Shown: piece by piece, positions 7,511 through 18,770 of the stretch
Numbering within the stretch: the stretch's first letter is position 1
How the letters are laid out: the number at the start of each line of letters is the position of its first letter
Assembly (NCBI RefSeq): GCF_004362525.1
Contig: NZ_SNXS01000017.1
Coordinates: forward strand, 1 to 64,000
DNA length: 64,000 nucleotides
Direction of reading: 5' to 3'
Source: Roseateles toxinivorans
GTDB lineage: Bacteria > Pseudomonadota > Gammaproteobacteria > Burkholderiales > Burkholderiaceae_C
Notes under the pieces: generated by a model
Database searches by the model: none
The model's input: the letters and a program-made list of their open reading frames with translations, nothing else
Told to the model about the DNA's origin: nothing
Position numbers and translations under genes: made by a program

Positions 7511-7939
7511 ATGACCCCGCAACAAATCACCCAGATCCGCGACAGCTTTGCCTTGGTGCAACCCATGGCCGACGAGGTGGCCGCGCTGTTCTACCGCCAT
7601 CTGTTCACGGCCGATCCGAGCCTGCGCCCGCTGTTCAAGGGTGATATGCAGCAGCAGGGCGCGCTGCTGATGACGATGCTCGGCGCCGCCGTGCGCATCC
7701 TGGACCGGCCCGACAACCTGCTGCCGGTGCTGCGCTCGCTGGGCGAGCGGCACGCTCACTACGGCGTGCAGGACGCGCATTACGCCACCGTCGGCGCGGC
7801 ACTGATTCAGACGCTGGCCGACGGCCTGGGCGAACGGTTCACCGACGAGCTGCGTGCTGCCTGGGTGGCCATGTACGGCGTGGTCAGCAGCACGATGATG
7901 GCTGCTGCCCGCGATGCCCAGCTGCGGCTGGCGGCTTGA
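7511..7939 (+). CDS. single-domain globin (Vitreoscilla haemoglobin type)
   Basis: A 142-aa globin of the flavohaemoglobin/VHb class without the reductase domain. 'IRDSFALVQPMADEVAALFYRHLFTADPSLRPLF' spans helices A-C with the B10 Tyr and CD1 Phe regions. 'LGERHAHYGVQDAHYATVGAALI' (residues about 79-101) includes the proximal His F8 region and 'YATVGAALI' of helix G. Such proteins bind O2 or NO and support respiration or NO detoxification. The ATG at 7511 is chosen for its CAGGAG RBS and for lining up with helix A; longer in-frame starts add an unrelated extension. Confidence 0.9.
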   Translation: MTPQQITQIRDSFALVQPMADEVAALFYRHLFTADPSLRPLFKGDMQQQGALLMTMLGAAVRILDRPDNLLPVLRSLGERHAHYGVQDAHYATVGAALIQTLADGLGERFTDELRAAWVAMYGVVSSTMMAAARDAQLRLAA

Positions 7940-7951
7940 AACCCTCGACCC

Positions 7952-8749
7952 TCAATCCACACTCTTCATCAGATGTGAGACGCTGGCCTTGAACTCGGCG
8001 GACTCGCGGATCTTGGCTTCCAGGCGCCAGACGTCACGGGCGGTCTGTCCGTGCTTGGCGAAGAAGGGCTTGGAGAAGATCGTGTAGTAGGCCTTCTCGA
8101 CCAGGGCCGGGTTCAGGCGTTCCAGCTTCGGGCCCAGCGCCGCATTGCCGGCCAGGGTGTTCTCGGCCTCGGTGGTCTGCAGGGCGGCGGCGACGTAACG
8201 GCCCGAGGCCACGCGGCCCAGCAGCTCGTCGGCGGTCGGTGAGCTGTCCTCCACCTTGACACCCAGCTCCTTGAGCTGGTTGACGATGGAGAAGCCGGTC
8301 TGCGCGCCGACGGTGCCTGCTGTGCTCAGCTTCTGGCCATCCCAGCTGACGGCAGCCCCCTTGGCCTTGTACAGGGCGTAGCTGGTACGGTACATGCGCT
8401 TGGTGGCATCGGCATCGCCGTCCATCTTCATCGGGTAGTGCGCAAATTCGGCGCGGTCCTTGCTGAAGCTGGCGTTCATGGCGGCGTCGACCGCGCCGCT
8501 CTTCAGCTCGGCCAGGCACTGCTTCCAGGGCATGGCCACCAGCTTGACCGGCACGCCCAGCTGCTTTTCCAGGTGCTGGATCATGATCTGGCTGTAGCCG
8601 GGCTTGGCCTTGAGCAGCCAGGGGAAGGCATCTTCGTTCTCGTGGCAGATGCTGACCTTGTCCGGATTGGCGGGGGCCTGGGCCAGAACATTGACGCAGC
8701 AAGTGCCGCTCAGCGCGGCCAGGCTCAACAATATTTTCAGGGTGCGCAT
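7952..8749 (-). CDS. family 3 extracellular solute-binding protein
   Basis: A 265-aa periplasmic binding protein of the SBP_bac_3 type (amino-acid/polar solute receptors). Signal peptide residues 1-23 (MRTLKILLSLAALSG...VLAQ). The two-lobe ligand domain follows: 'LLKAKPGYSQIMIQHLEKQLGVPVKLVAMPWKQCLAELKSG' and the hallmark 'GAVDAAMNASFSKDRAEFAHYP' near residue 85, then 'VGAQTGFSIVNQL'. No ABC permease or ATPase is adjacent, so it is an orphan receptor and could serve sensing. ATG 8749 is preferred to 8773 because it starts the signal peptide directly. Confidence 0.85.
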   Translation of the reverse strand: MRTLKILLSLAALSGTCCVNVLAQAPANPDKVSICHENEDAFPWLLKAKPGYSQIMIQHLEKQLGVPVKLVAMPWKQCLAELKSGAVDAAMNASFSKDRAEFAHYPMKMDGDADATKRMYRTSYALYKAKGAAVSWDGQKLSTAGTVGAQTGFSIVNQLKELGVKVEDSSPTADELLGRVASGRYVAAALQTTEAENTLAGNAALGPKLERLNPALVEKAYYTIFSKPFFAKHGQTARDVWRLEAKIRESAEFKASVSHLMKSVD

Positions 8750-8897
8750 GGCGGTAGCCTCGGTTGCGGCCATGCCTGCAATAGGGGCACGGCGTCATCA
8801 ATCCTAGGTCGCCAGACCATGAATCGTAGGCTGCCCAGGCGTCAATGGCTGAGGCAAGAGTGCGATAATTGACAAAAACTGCAAATCTCTAGCCACC

Positions 8898-11375
8898 TCA
8901 GGCGCCTGTGAGGTCCAGCACCCGGGTCACCAGGTCGGCCGGGGCAAAGGGCTTTTCCAGGGCCGCGCAGCCCGCCTCGCGCAAGAACTCGGCGGCGCCC
9001 GGGCCCAGAGTGTCACCGGTGACGAAGAGCATGCGCGTGGCCAGCTCCGGCCATTGCGCGCGAACCCGCCGCCACAGTGCCGCGCCATCGACATCGGGCA
9101 TGCGCAGATCGCTGACGATGGCGTCCACCCTCAGCTCCTCCAGCATCCGCAATGCCACCGCGCCGGACTCGGCGATCGCCACCTCGAAGCCGGCCAGCTC
9201 GAGCGCATCGCGCATCAGCTCGGCCAGGTCCGGCTCGTCGTCGACGACCAGCACGCGGCGTTGGCGGCCGGCGTCGGGAATCGGCACCGGTGCCTGGGCC
9301 GCTGCGGTGCTGCCACCGCCGCTCAAGGGCAGGGTCAGCAGGAAGGAGGCGCCGCCCAGCGGACGCTCGGTTTCCAGCACCAGATCGCCGCCGTGTTCGC
9401 GCGCCACGCCGCGCGACACGGCCAGGCCCAGCCCGGTGCCCACGTCCTCGCGCTTGGTGGTGAAGAAGGGGGTGAAGATCGACTCGCGCAGGGCCTCGGC
9501 GACGCCCGGGCCGTTGTCAGCAACGCGCAGCCACAGGCCCTTGCCCCCGCCGTCGATGCCGCTGCTGATCTGCAGCCGTCGGTCTCCGGGCCGCATGCCC
9601 AGCGCCTGCTGCGCGTTGACGATCAGATTCATGACCAGCTGGCCCAGCCGGTCGGGGTCGGCCGGCACGTCGGGCAAATCGGGGTCCAGGCGCAGCGCCA
9701 CGGTCACGCCATCGGCGCGCAGGCTGTAGGCCAGCAGCTCGACGGCGGCGCGCACCAGGTCGTTCAGGGGTACGGCCTGGCGGGTCTCGGGCCGGCTGCG
9801 CGCCATGTTCAGAAAGGTGCGCACGATGCGGCCGCAGCGCTCGGCCGCCTCGCGTATGCGCTGGGCGTCGGCATGGGTCGCTTGACCCTGCAGTTTTTCT
9901 TCCAGCAGGCTGGCGCGGCCCAGCACGATGGCCAGCGGATTGTTCAGCTCATGGGCCACGCTGGCCAGCAGGCTGCCCATGGTGCCGAGCTTCTCGCTCT
10001 GGCGCAGCGCCTCGCGCTGCTGGGCCAGCTGCTGTTCGGCCCGCAGACGTGCCTCGAAGGTGGCGCGAATGCTTTGCACCCAAGGCATCCAGGTGGGCGA
10101 CAGCTGCGGCGCGTCGGTGTTGACGTCGCCTGCGATGCGGCGCAGATAGAGCAGTACCTCGCGTGCCGGCGAGACGAAGCGCCGCGCCAGCAGCCACTGC
10201 GCGGCCACGAACATCAGCAGCAGGGCCAGGGCCAGGGCCAGATAGGGCAGCAGCGCCGGATAGACGGCCTCCTGCAGCGCGGCCAGCGGCACGGCCTGCA
10301 CCAGCTGCCAGGGCGTGCCTGGCGCCGGGCTCAGCAGCAGCGCCCAGTGGCCATCGGCATCCAGCGCCCCACCGAGTCGGCCGGGGCGGGCGGCGGCGCG
10401 GTCCAGCGCGGCCTGATCCAGGCCGCCGGGCAGACGGCTGACCAGCATCACCCGGATGCCGCTGCCGCCGGGCTTGCGTTCGTTCTTGCTCAGCGCCTGG
10501 GCCGAGTCGGCGAGGATGCGGCCCTGGCCGTCGACGATCCAGAAGCGGGCCTGGGCCTGCTCGCCGCTCCAGCGCTCGACCAGCGCCTGCAGTGCACTGA
10601 GCCGGAAGTCCAGCAGGATCTCGCCGCGGAACTCGCCATCCACCATCACCGGTGCCAGATGGGACACGGTCAACAGCGCACTGGCGTCATCGACATAGGG
10701 CGGGGTCCAGAACGAGGCAATGTCCGGATGCTTGAGCGCCCATTCGCGCCGCTCCTGCGAGCCGCTGCGCCGGTAGGGCGCCAGGCCGTAGAGGGCGGTC
10801 TCGCCCATCGAGCTGATGGCGGTGGCCGACGGGAACCAGGGGTAGGCGACCGACATGGCCGCATCGGCCGGCAGCAGCCAGGAGGCGACGAAACCCGGCG
10901 AGCGGGCATGGACGACGCGGGCCTGCGCGACAAAGCTCTGCGCCAGCCTCAGGAGCTGCGCATCGGGCGCGCTGCCATCGGGCTGGTACCACAGCAGCTG
11001 GCCCAGGCGTTCGCGGGTGGCGGCATCGGCTCCGTCCAGGGTCCAGCCATCGGGCCGGCCCTCGTGCTGGCGGGCCTGCAGGGCCTGGCGCAGGCCGGGG
11101 CCATGATCGGGCGGCCGGGCCCACAGCTGCTCCATCAGCCGGCGCAGATCGCGCACATGGTTGACGGCCGGCTGCACCAGCTCGGACAGCTCGCGCGCAT
11201 GGGCCTCGCCGCGGCGCTCCAGGCTCTGTACCACGGCGTCATGCTGCTGCCGGTATTGCGTGACCATCAGCAGGGCCAGCAGGGCCAGCAGCGGCGCGGC
11301 CAGCAACCACATGAAACGGCGCGTCGAGGCCAGCATGCGGGCGGCCTCGTGCCCGCCCTGGGTCGTGGGGCTCAT
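8898..11375 (-). CDS. membrane hybrid histidine kinase (third kinase of operon, no PAS)
   Basis: An 825-aa hybrid sensor kinase. TM1 is about residues 17-37, a periplasmic Cache-like sensor region spans about 40-360, and TM2 is near residues 370-395. HisKA carries 'SVAHELNNPLAIVLG' (phospho-His near 472). HATPase_c shows the N box 'LIVNAQQAL', 'DNGPGV' and 'GTGLGLAVSRG'. A C-terminal receiver starts at 'RVLVVDDEPDL' (about 707) with acceptor Asp in 'IVSDLRMPD' (about 755). Unlike its two upstream paralogues it has no PAS domain. ATG 11375 overlaps the previous stop by 4 bases; the longer frame lies inside the upstream gene and is rejected. No Hpt domain is present. Confidence 0.92.
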   Translation of the reverse strand: MSPTTQGGHEAARMLASTRRFMWLLAAPLLALLALLMVTQYRQQHDAVVQSLERRGEAHARELSELVQPAVNHVRDLRRLMEQLWARPPDHGPGLRQALQARQHEGRPDGWTLDGADAATRERLGQLLWYQPDGSAPDAQLLRLAQSFVAQARVVHARSPGFVASWLLPADAAMSVAYPWFPSATAISSMGETALYGLAPYRRSGSQERREWALKHPDIASFWTPPYVDDASALLTVSHLAPVMVDGEFRGEILLDFRLSALQALVERWSGEQAQARFWIVDGQGRILADSAQALSKNERKPGGSGIRVMLVSRLPGGLDQAALDRAAARPGRLGGALDADGHWALLLSPAPGTPWQLVQAVPLAALQEAVYPALLPYLALALALLLMFVAAQWLLARRFVSPAREVLLYLRRIAGDVNTDAPQLSPTWMPWVQSIRATFEARLRAEQQLAQQREALRQSEKLGTMGSLLASVAHELNNPLAIVLGRASLLEEKLQGQATHADAQRIREAAERCGRIVRTFLNMARSRPETRQAVPLNDLVRAAVELLAYSLRADGVTVALRLDPDLPDVPADPDRLGQLVMNLIVNAQQALGMRPGDRRLQISSGIDGGGKGLWLRVADNGPGVAEALRESIFTPFFTTKREDVGTGLGLAVSRGVAREHGGDLVLETERPLGGASFLLTLPLSGGGSTAAAQAPVPIPDAGRQRRVLVVDDEPDLAELMRDALELAGFEVAIAESGAVALRMLEELRVDAIVSDLRMPDVDGAALWRRVRAQWPELATRMLFVTGDTLGPGAAEFLREAGCAALEKPFAPADLVTRVLDLTGA

Positions 11376-14247
11376 CGGGTCGGCCCCTCGTCGGCGGCCG
11401 GCATCAGTGTCGCCATTTGACCCAGCAGATCGGCCTTGGTGAAGGGCTTGTCCAGGCTGGCGCAGCCCGAGCTCTGCAGGAACTGGCTGGCGCCGGCCGA
11501 CAGGGTGTCGCCGGTGACGAACAGCATGCGCCGGGCCAGCGCCGGCTGGCGCGAGCGCACGGCACGCCACAGCGCCGCACCATCCATATCGGGCATGCGC
11601 AGATCGCAGACGATGGCGTCGAAGCGTGCCGCGTCCAGCAGCTCCAGCGCCACCGCGCCCGACTCGGCGCTGGCCACCTCGTAGCCGGCGCTCTCCAGCA
11701 TGGCGCGCATCAGCTCGGCGATCTCGGCCTCGTCATCGACGACCAGCACCTGGCCCCGGCTGTGGAACTCCAGCTCGCCGGGCTGGGTCGGTGGCGGTGC
11801 CGGTCGCAGATTGCCACCCAGGGGAAGGCGGAGCAAGAAGGCTGTGCCGCCCTCGGGGCTGGCAGGCTCCAGGCTCAGCTCGCCGCCATGCTCGCGGGCC
11901 AGCGAGCGTGACACCACCAGGCCCAGGCCGGTGCCCAGGCCCTCGGGCTTGGTCGTGAAGAAGGGCTGGAACAGCCGGGCACGCACCGCCGCGGCGATGC
12001 CGGGCCCGTTGTCGCTGACGCGCAGCCACACGGTGCCGCCGCTGTCATCGACGCCGGTGCTGACACTGACGCGGCGCGACTCGCCGCTGCCAGCGGCCAG
12101 CGCCTGCTGGGCATTGACCAGCAGGTTCAGCACCACCTGGCCGACCTGGTCGGCGTCGGCCAGCACCTCGGGCAGCGGTTCCTGCAGCCGCAGCTGCAGC
12201 TCGATGCCGTGGCTGCGGTAGCTGTAGGCCAGCAGGTCGGCAGCGGCGTGGGCGGCGGTGTTCAGGCACATCGCGCCGCGCTGGGCCGGTCGGCTGCGCG
12301 CCATGTTCAGAAAGGTGCGCACGATGCGGCCGCAGCGCTCGGCGGCCTCGCGGATGCGCGTCGCGTCACCGCGCAGCGCCGGCTGGTCCTCGCACTTCTC
12401 TTCGAGCAGATTGGCACGGCCCATGACGATGGCCAGCGGGTTGTTCAGCTCATGGGCCACGCCGGCCAGCAGGCTACCCATGGCGCTGAGCTTCTCGCTC
12501 TGGCGCAGGGCCTCGCGCTGGCGCTCGATCTCCTGCGCGGCGGCGCGGCGCTCGGACAGGTCGGTGATCGAGGCGGTGTAATGCGACTCGCCATCGACCT
12601 CGGTGCGCCACAGCACCATCTCGACCGGGAACTCGCTGCCATCGGCGCGCAGTGCCTGCAGCTCCATGCGCTTGCCCAGCACCCGGGCCGGCCCGCCCTC
12701 GCGCATGCGCCGCATGCCGGCCTCGTGCGGGCCGCGAAAGCGCGGCGGAATGATGACCTCGGCCACCGAGCGGCCCAGCGCCGCCTCGTGGCTGCAGCCG
12801 AACATGGCCTCGGCAGCCGGGTTGAATTCGCGGATGAAACCCTGCTCGTCGGTGGCGACGATGGCCGCCAGCGCCTTGTCGACGATGGCCGACTTGAAGG
12901 CCTCGCGCTGGCGCTCGCGGCGCTGCAGCTCGTGCTGGGTGCGGAAGGTCTGCGTCACCGCATCGACCCACAGCTGCCAGCGCCTTCCCAGCTGCGGCGC
13001 GGGCGCATCGCGCTGTTCGGTGAGCGCGCGCAGATAGGCCAGCACCTGCATCGCCGGGTTGACGAAATTGCGGCTCAGCAGCCATTGCCCGGCGACGAAC
13101 ATCGCCAGCAGCATCAGCGCGATCAGCGCATTGGGCAGCAGGCTGGGCAGCACGGCCTGGCGCAGCGAGGCCTCGGTCTGCGCATGCACATAGGTCCAGG
13201 GCGAGCCGGGGCGCTGCGCCGCCGCCAGCACCCAACCGCCGGCATGGAGGGGCCGGCCCGGCCGTTCGAGCGCCTGGGCCAGATCGGGCATTGCCAGGCC
13301 CTCCGGCAGACGGTCGGCCAGTGCGCTCTTGACATGGGTGTCGGCGACTGCGCGGCCACCGTCCCGCAACGAGGGCCGCAGCGGCAGGCTGGAGTCGGCC
13401 AGCACATGGCGCTGATCGTTGACGATCCAGCCGCGGCCGGCCGCCGGCCGCCAGCCGTCCATGCGGCGCTGCAGCTCGGCAATGCGCAGGTCCAGGCTGA
13501 CCTCGCCCAGCATCTGGCCATCGACCACCACCTCGGCCATGTGCGAGACCACCAGCTCGCCGTCCAGCTGGCTGATATAGGGCGGGCCCCAGCGGCCCTG
13601 GCGGGCGGCATCGGCGGGGCCGCTGGCCAGCCGGGCGCGTGTGCGCTGCGCCGCCTGCGCGCGCAACGCGGCAATCGACTGCAGCGAGGGCAGCTCCAGC
13701 GACTGCAGAATCGATGCGGTGGACACAAAGGGATAGCCGAACGAGGTGTTGACGTCCATGCCGGCGAACCAGGAGGCGACGAAGCCCGGCTCGCGCGCAT
13801 GAACCCGGCGCACATGGGCGGTGAAGGCCTGGGCGCGGCGCTGCCAGGCCTCGGGGAACTTGTCGCTGCCCGGCTCGGCCCACCAGATCTGACCGTAGAG
13901 GGCCTGCTGCTCCCGGCGGGCGCCATCGAGGCTGAAGCCATCGGCCACACCGGCGACCTGGTGCGGCTGCAGCGCCCGCGCGAGGCCGGGCCCGGCATCT
14001 GGCGGCTCGTTCCACACTGACTCCATCAGCACCCGCATGTCATGCACATGGGCGCGGGCCGGCTGGGCCAGGGCGGCCAGTTCCTGTGCATGCTCGTCGA
14101 GCCGGCGGGCGATGGCCTGCTCGGCATCGGCGACGCGCTCGCGGTACTGCAGCGCCGTCAGCACGAGCAGCAGGAGCAGCACCGGCACCAGCAGCAGCCA
14201 GATCAGCCGGCGCGTGGTGTTGAGGGTCTGCAGCGCCGGATCTGTCC

Positions 14248-14251
<4 letters not shown>
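11372..14251 (-). CDS. membrane hybrid histidine kinase with PAS (second kinase)
   Basis: A 959-aa hybrid sensor kinase. TM1 is residues about 15-35, followed by a large periplasmic sensor domain, then TM2 near 367-394. A PAS domain spans about 450-574 ('ALAAIVATDEQGFIREFNPAAEAMFG', ending in the PAC-like 'HYTASITDLSERR'). HisKA has 'GVAHELNNPLAIVMG' (His near 597), then HATPase_c ('DNGPGIAAAV', 'GTGLGLVVSRSLA') and a C-terminal receiver ('QVLVVDDEAEIAELM', acceptor Asp in 'IVCDLRMPD'). It overlaps both neighbouring kinase genes by 4 bases. It is closely related to both flanking kinases and looks like a product of tandem duplication. Confidence 0.92.
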
Positions 14252-17097
<2,846 letters not shown>

Positions 17098-17110
17098 TAG
17101 ATGGCCTTGC

Positions 17111-17869
17111 TCAGATCGCGCCGCCGCCGGGCACGAAGACGTAGCCCACATTGCGCACGGTCTTGATCAGCTCGGGCTTGTCGGGATTGCGCTCGATCTT
17201 GCGGCGCAAACGCATGATGCGCAGATCGATCGAGCGGTCGAACACGTCCCAGCCGCGGTTGTGCGCCTGCTCCATGATCTGGTCGCGGTTGAGCGGGCGG
17301 TTGGGGTGGCGGGCAAACAGGGCCAGCAGGTCGAACTCGGCGGCGGTGATGTCTATGGCCGCGCCGTCGGCGCCGGTCAGGCGGCGCTCGTCCAGGTCCA
17401 GCCAGCAGGCGCCGAACTGCACGCGCTTGCCGTTGCCGCCCTGGGCCAGGGGCTCGGCGGCCGGCGCAGCGGCCACCGGAGGCGCCGTCTGCAGGCGGCG
17501 CAGCACCGCCCGCACGCGCGCCAGCAACTCGCGCATCTCGAAGGGCTTGGGCATGTAGTCGTCGGCGCCGAGCTCCAGGCCGACGATGCGGTCCACCGAC
17601 TCACCGGCCGTGGTCAGCATCACCAGGCCGGTGCCGGGGTGGGCCTCGCGCAGCCAGCGGGCCAGCGACAGGCCGTTCTCGCCCGGCATATTGACGTCGA
17701 GCAGGGCCAGATCGGGGCGGCCCGCCGCCACCAGGCCGCGGGCCTGGGCGGCGTCAGCGGCGGTCTGCACAACGAAGCCGTGGCGGGTGAAGTATTCGCT
17801 GAGCAGCTCGCGCAGCTCGGGCTCGTCGTCCACGACCAGCACCGTCGCGGGGTTGTGGGGCTCCGTCAT
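17111..17869 (-). CDS. OmpR/PhoB-family response regulator
   Basis: A 252-aa transcriptional regulator. The receiver domain (residues about 9-122) has acidic pocket 'VVDDEPEL' (D14, D15), acceptor D58 in 'LLDVNMPGENG', and the switch Thr and Lys in 'LTTAG' and 'MPKPFEM'. The winged-helix domain (about 150-248) shows 'AAEFDLLALFARHPNRPLNRDQIME' and 'RSIDLRIMRLRRKIE', with the terminal hairpin 'TVRNVGYVF'. It is the first gene of the four-gene operon with three hybrid kinases and is presumably their output. Start ATG 17869 puts the receiver at the N-terminus. Confidence 0.93.
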   Translation of the reverse strand: MTEPHNPATVLVVDDEPELRELLSEYFTRHGFVVQTAADAAQARGLVAAGRPDLALLDVNMPGENGLSLARWLREAHPGTGLVMLTTAGESVDRIVGLELGADDYMPKPFEMRELLARVRAVLRRLQTAPPVAAAPAAEPLAQGGNGKRVQFGACWLDLDERRLTGADGAAIDITAAEFDLLALFARHPNRPLNRDQIMEQAHNRGWDVFDRSIDLRIMRLRRKIERNPDKPELIKTVRNVGYVFVPGGGAI

Positions 17870-17973
17870 GGCCGTGGCTCCAATCTTGTTCTGGGGGGCA
17901 TCATATCGGGCCGAGGCGGGCGGCATGGTCGCCGGCCAGGCCGGAGCAGCGGAGCAAGCACTGACATGAACCA

Positions 17974-18165
17974 TCATGCCTGGCTCCGCTGTTGTTCGAG
18001 GTGGGCCTCGGCGTGGAACACGCCCGGCTGGGTGTCGGCGAAGTCGGCCCAGCTCGGGCCGTGGGCGGCCGAGCGCGGCTGCAGGGCCAACCAGGGCAGG
18101 TGCAGGCCCTGCTGCGGCGCGAAGAAGCGCCGCAGCGCGGATGACACGAGATCGGGATTGGACAT
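17974..18165 (-). CDS. small hypothetical protein (63 aa)
   Basis: A 63-aa ORF beginning MSNPDLVSSALRRFF. It has no membrane segment and no motif I recognise. The C-terminal part is acidic and aromatic ('SWADFADTQPGVFHAEAHLEQQ'). Its overall plan resembles the next small ORF (18346-18570): a basic N-terminal 'LRRFF/LKRLLG' helix, a Pro-rich middle, then D..PG.(F/Y)...EA..E. The RBS is weak. It sits about 100 bases upstream of the response regulator on the same strand and may share its transcription. Confidence 0.5.
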   Translation of the reverse strand: MSNPDLVSSALRRFFAPQQGLHLPWLALQPRSAAHGPSWADFADTQPGVFHAEAHLEQQRSQA

Positions 18166-18296
18166 GGGAGGGTTCCGGTGCGGGTTGCGGCTCTTGGCCT
18201 TGCCTGCCACTGTCGCGCCGCCATGTATCACCGTCATTTCCCGCCGACCGGCCCATGTTTCAATTGTTTCAGCGCAACGGGTGGCGCGCAAGAAAA

Positions 18297-18315
18297 AGCC
18301 CGCGCGGGGCGGGCT
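18297..18315 (-). terminator. rho-independent terminator for the 74-aa small gene
   Basis: Read on the minus strand, AGCCCGC pairs with GCGGGCT across a 5-base loop, followed by five T (plus-strand A run 18293-18297). It lies about 30 bases after the stop of the 18346-18570 minus-strand ORF, supporting that ORF as a real transcription unit. Confidence 0.85.
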
Positions 18316-18345
18316 GTCGATCGATAGGCGGCGGGGCCGCAGGCC

Positions 18346-18570
18346 TCAGCGGGGCGAGGTGTAGCTCTCGTACAGGTCTTCAGCAAAGGCCTCGCTGCGG
18401 TAGAAGCCGGGCAGATTGTCGCTGTGGAAGGCGCTCAGCGGACCGGTGTGCGGGCGGTAGCAGGTGGGCGCCGGCCGCACCTCGCGCCAGGTGCCGCGCA
18501 CGGCATTGGCGCCCGCAGGGCGGCCCAGCAAGCGCTTCAGGGTGGTGCTCAGGGTTTGGCGGGACGTCAT
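18346..18570 (-). CDS. small hypothetical protein (74 aa)
   Basis: A 74-aa ORF starting MTSRQTLSTTLKRLLGRP. No known domain is recognised. The C-terminus is acidic/aromatic ('DNLPGFYRSEAFAEDLYESY'). A dedicated intrinsic terminator 30 bases downstream supports expression. Its plan resembles the 63-aa ORF just downstream, so the two may be distant paralogues; that is a weak, eye-based inference. It is divergent from nrdJ. Confidence 0.6.
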   Translation of the reverse strand: MTSRQTLSTTLKRLLGRPAGANAVRGTWREVRPAPTCYRPHTGPLSAFHSDNLPGFYRSEAFAEDLYESYTSPR

Positions 18571-18770
18571 GGGGTGGCTCCGTGCGTTGACAGCGATCAA
18601 TGCAGTGACTGTGCCCGCTTCACGTATCAATCCCGTGTCAAGTCTGCGACCCTTGTGTGTCAAATGTTTCCACCTGTATCCACCGTGGACTTGATCTGCA
18701 TCCTTGCACGCCGCCCGGCTCTGGTTCACAGTGCGCCGATGCCCAGTGTGCAAACAATAGAGGAGTGTTC
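18571..18770. other. nrdJ upstream region
   Basis: These 200 bases separate the divergent small gene from nrdJ and should hold both promoters. Just before nrdJ there is a clear RBS (AGAGGAG, 18760-18766). I looked for a cobalamin riboswitch and for paired NrdR boxes and found neither convincingly. Confidence 0.4.

Noticed and set aside
9054-11420. Long plus-strand open frame (788 codons) across the third kinase gene
   Set aside because: It is an antisense shadow of the hybrid kinase in GC-rich DNA; its translation is low-complexity Gln/Gly/His/Arg with no domain.
11376-11570. N-terminal extension of the third kinase
   Set aside because: It overlaps the receiver domain of the upstream kinase and lacks a membrane or signal segment; ATG 11375 gives the usual ATGA overlap.
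12209-14020. Plus-strand open frame of 603 codons opposite the second kinase
   Set aside because: Antisense shadow caused by codon bias; no RBS and no recognisable protein features.
18571-18770. Cobalamin riboswitch or NrdR boxes upstream of the B12-dependent reductase
   Set aside because: I could not find the conserved B12-box sequence or a pair of NrdR palindromes in this short leader.
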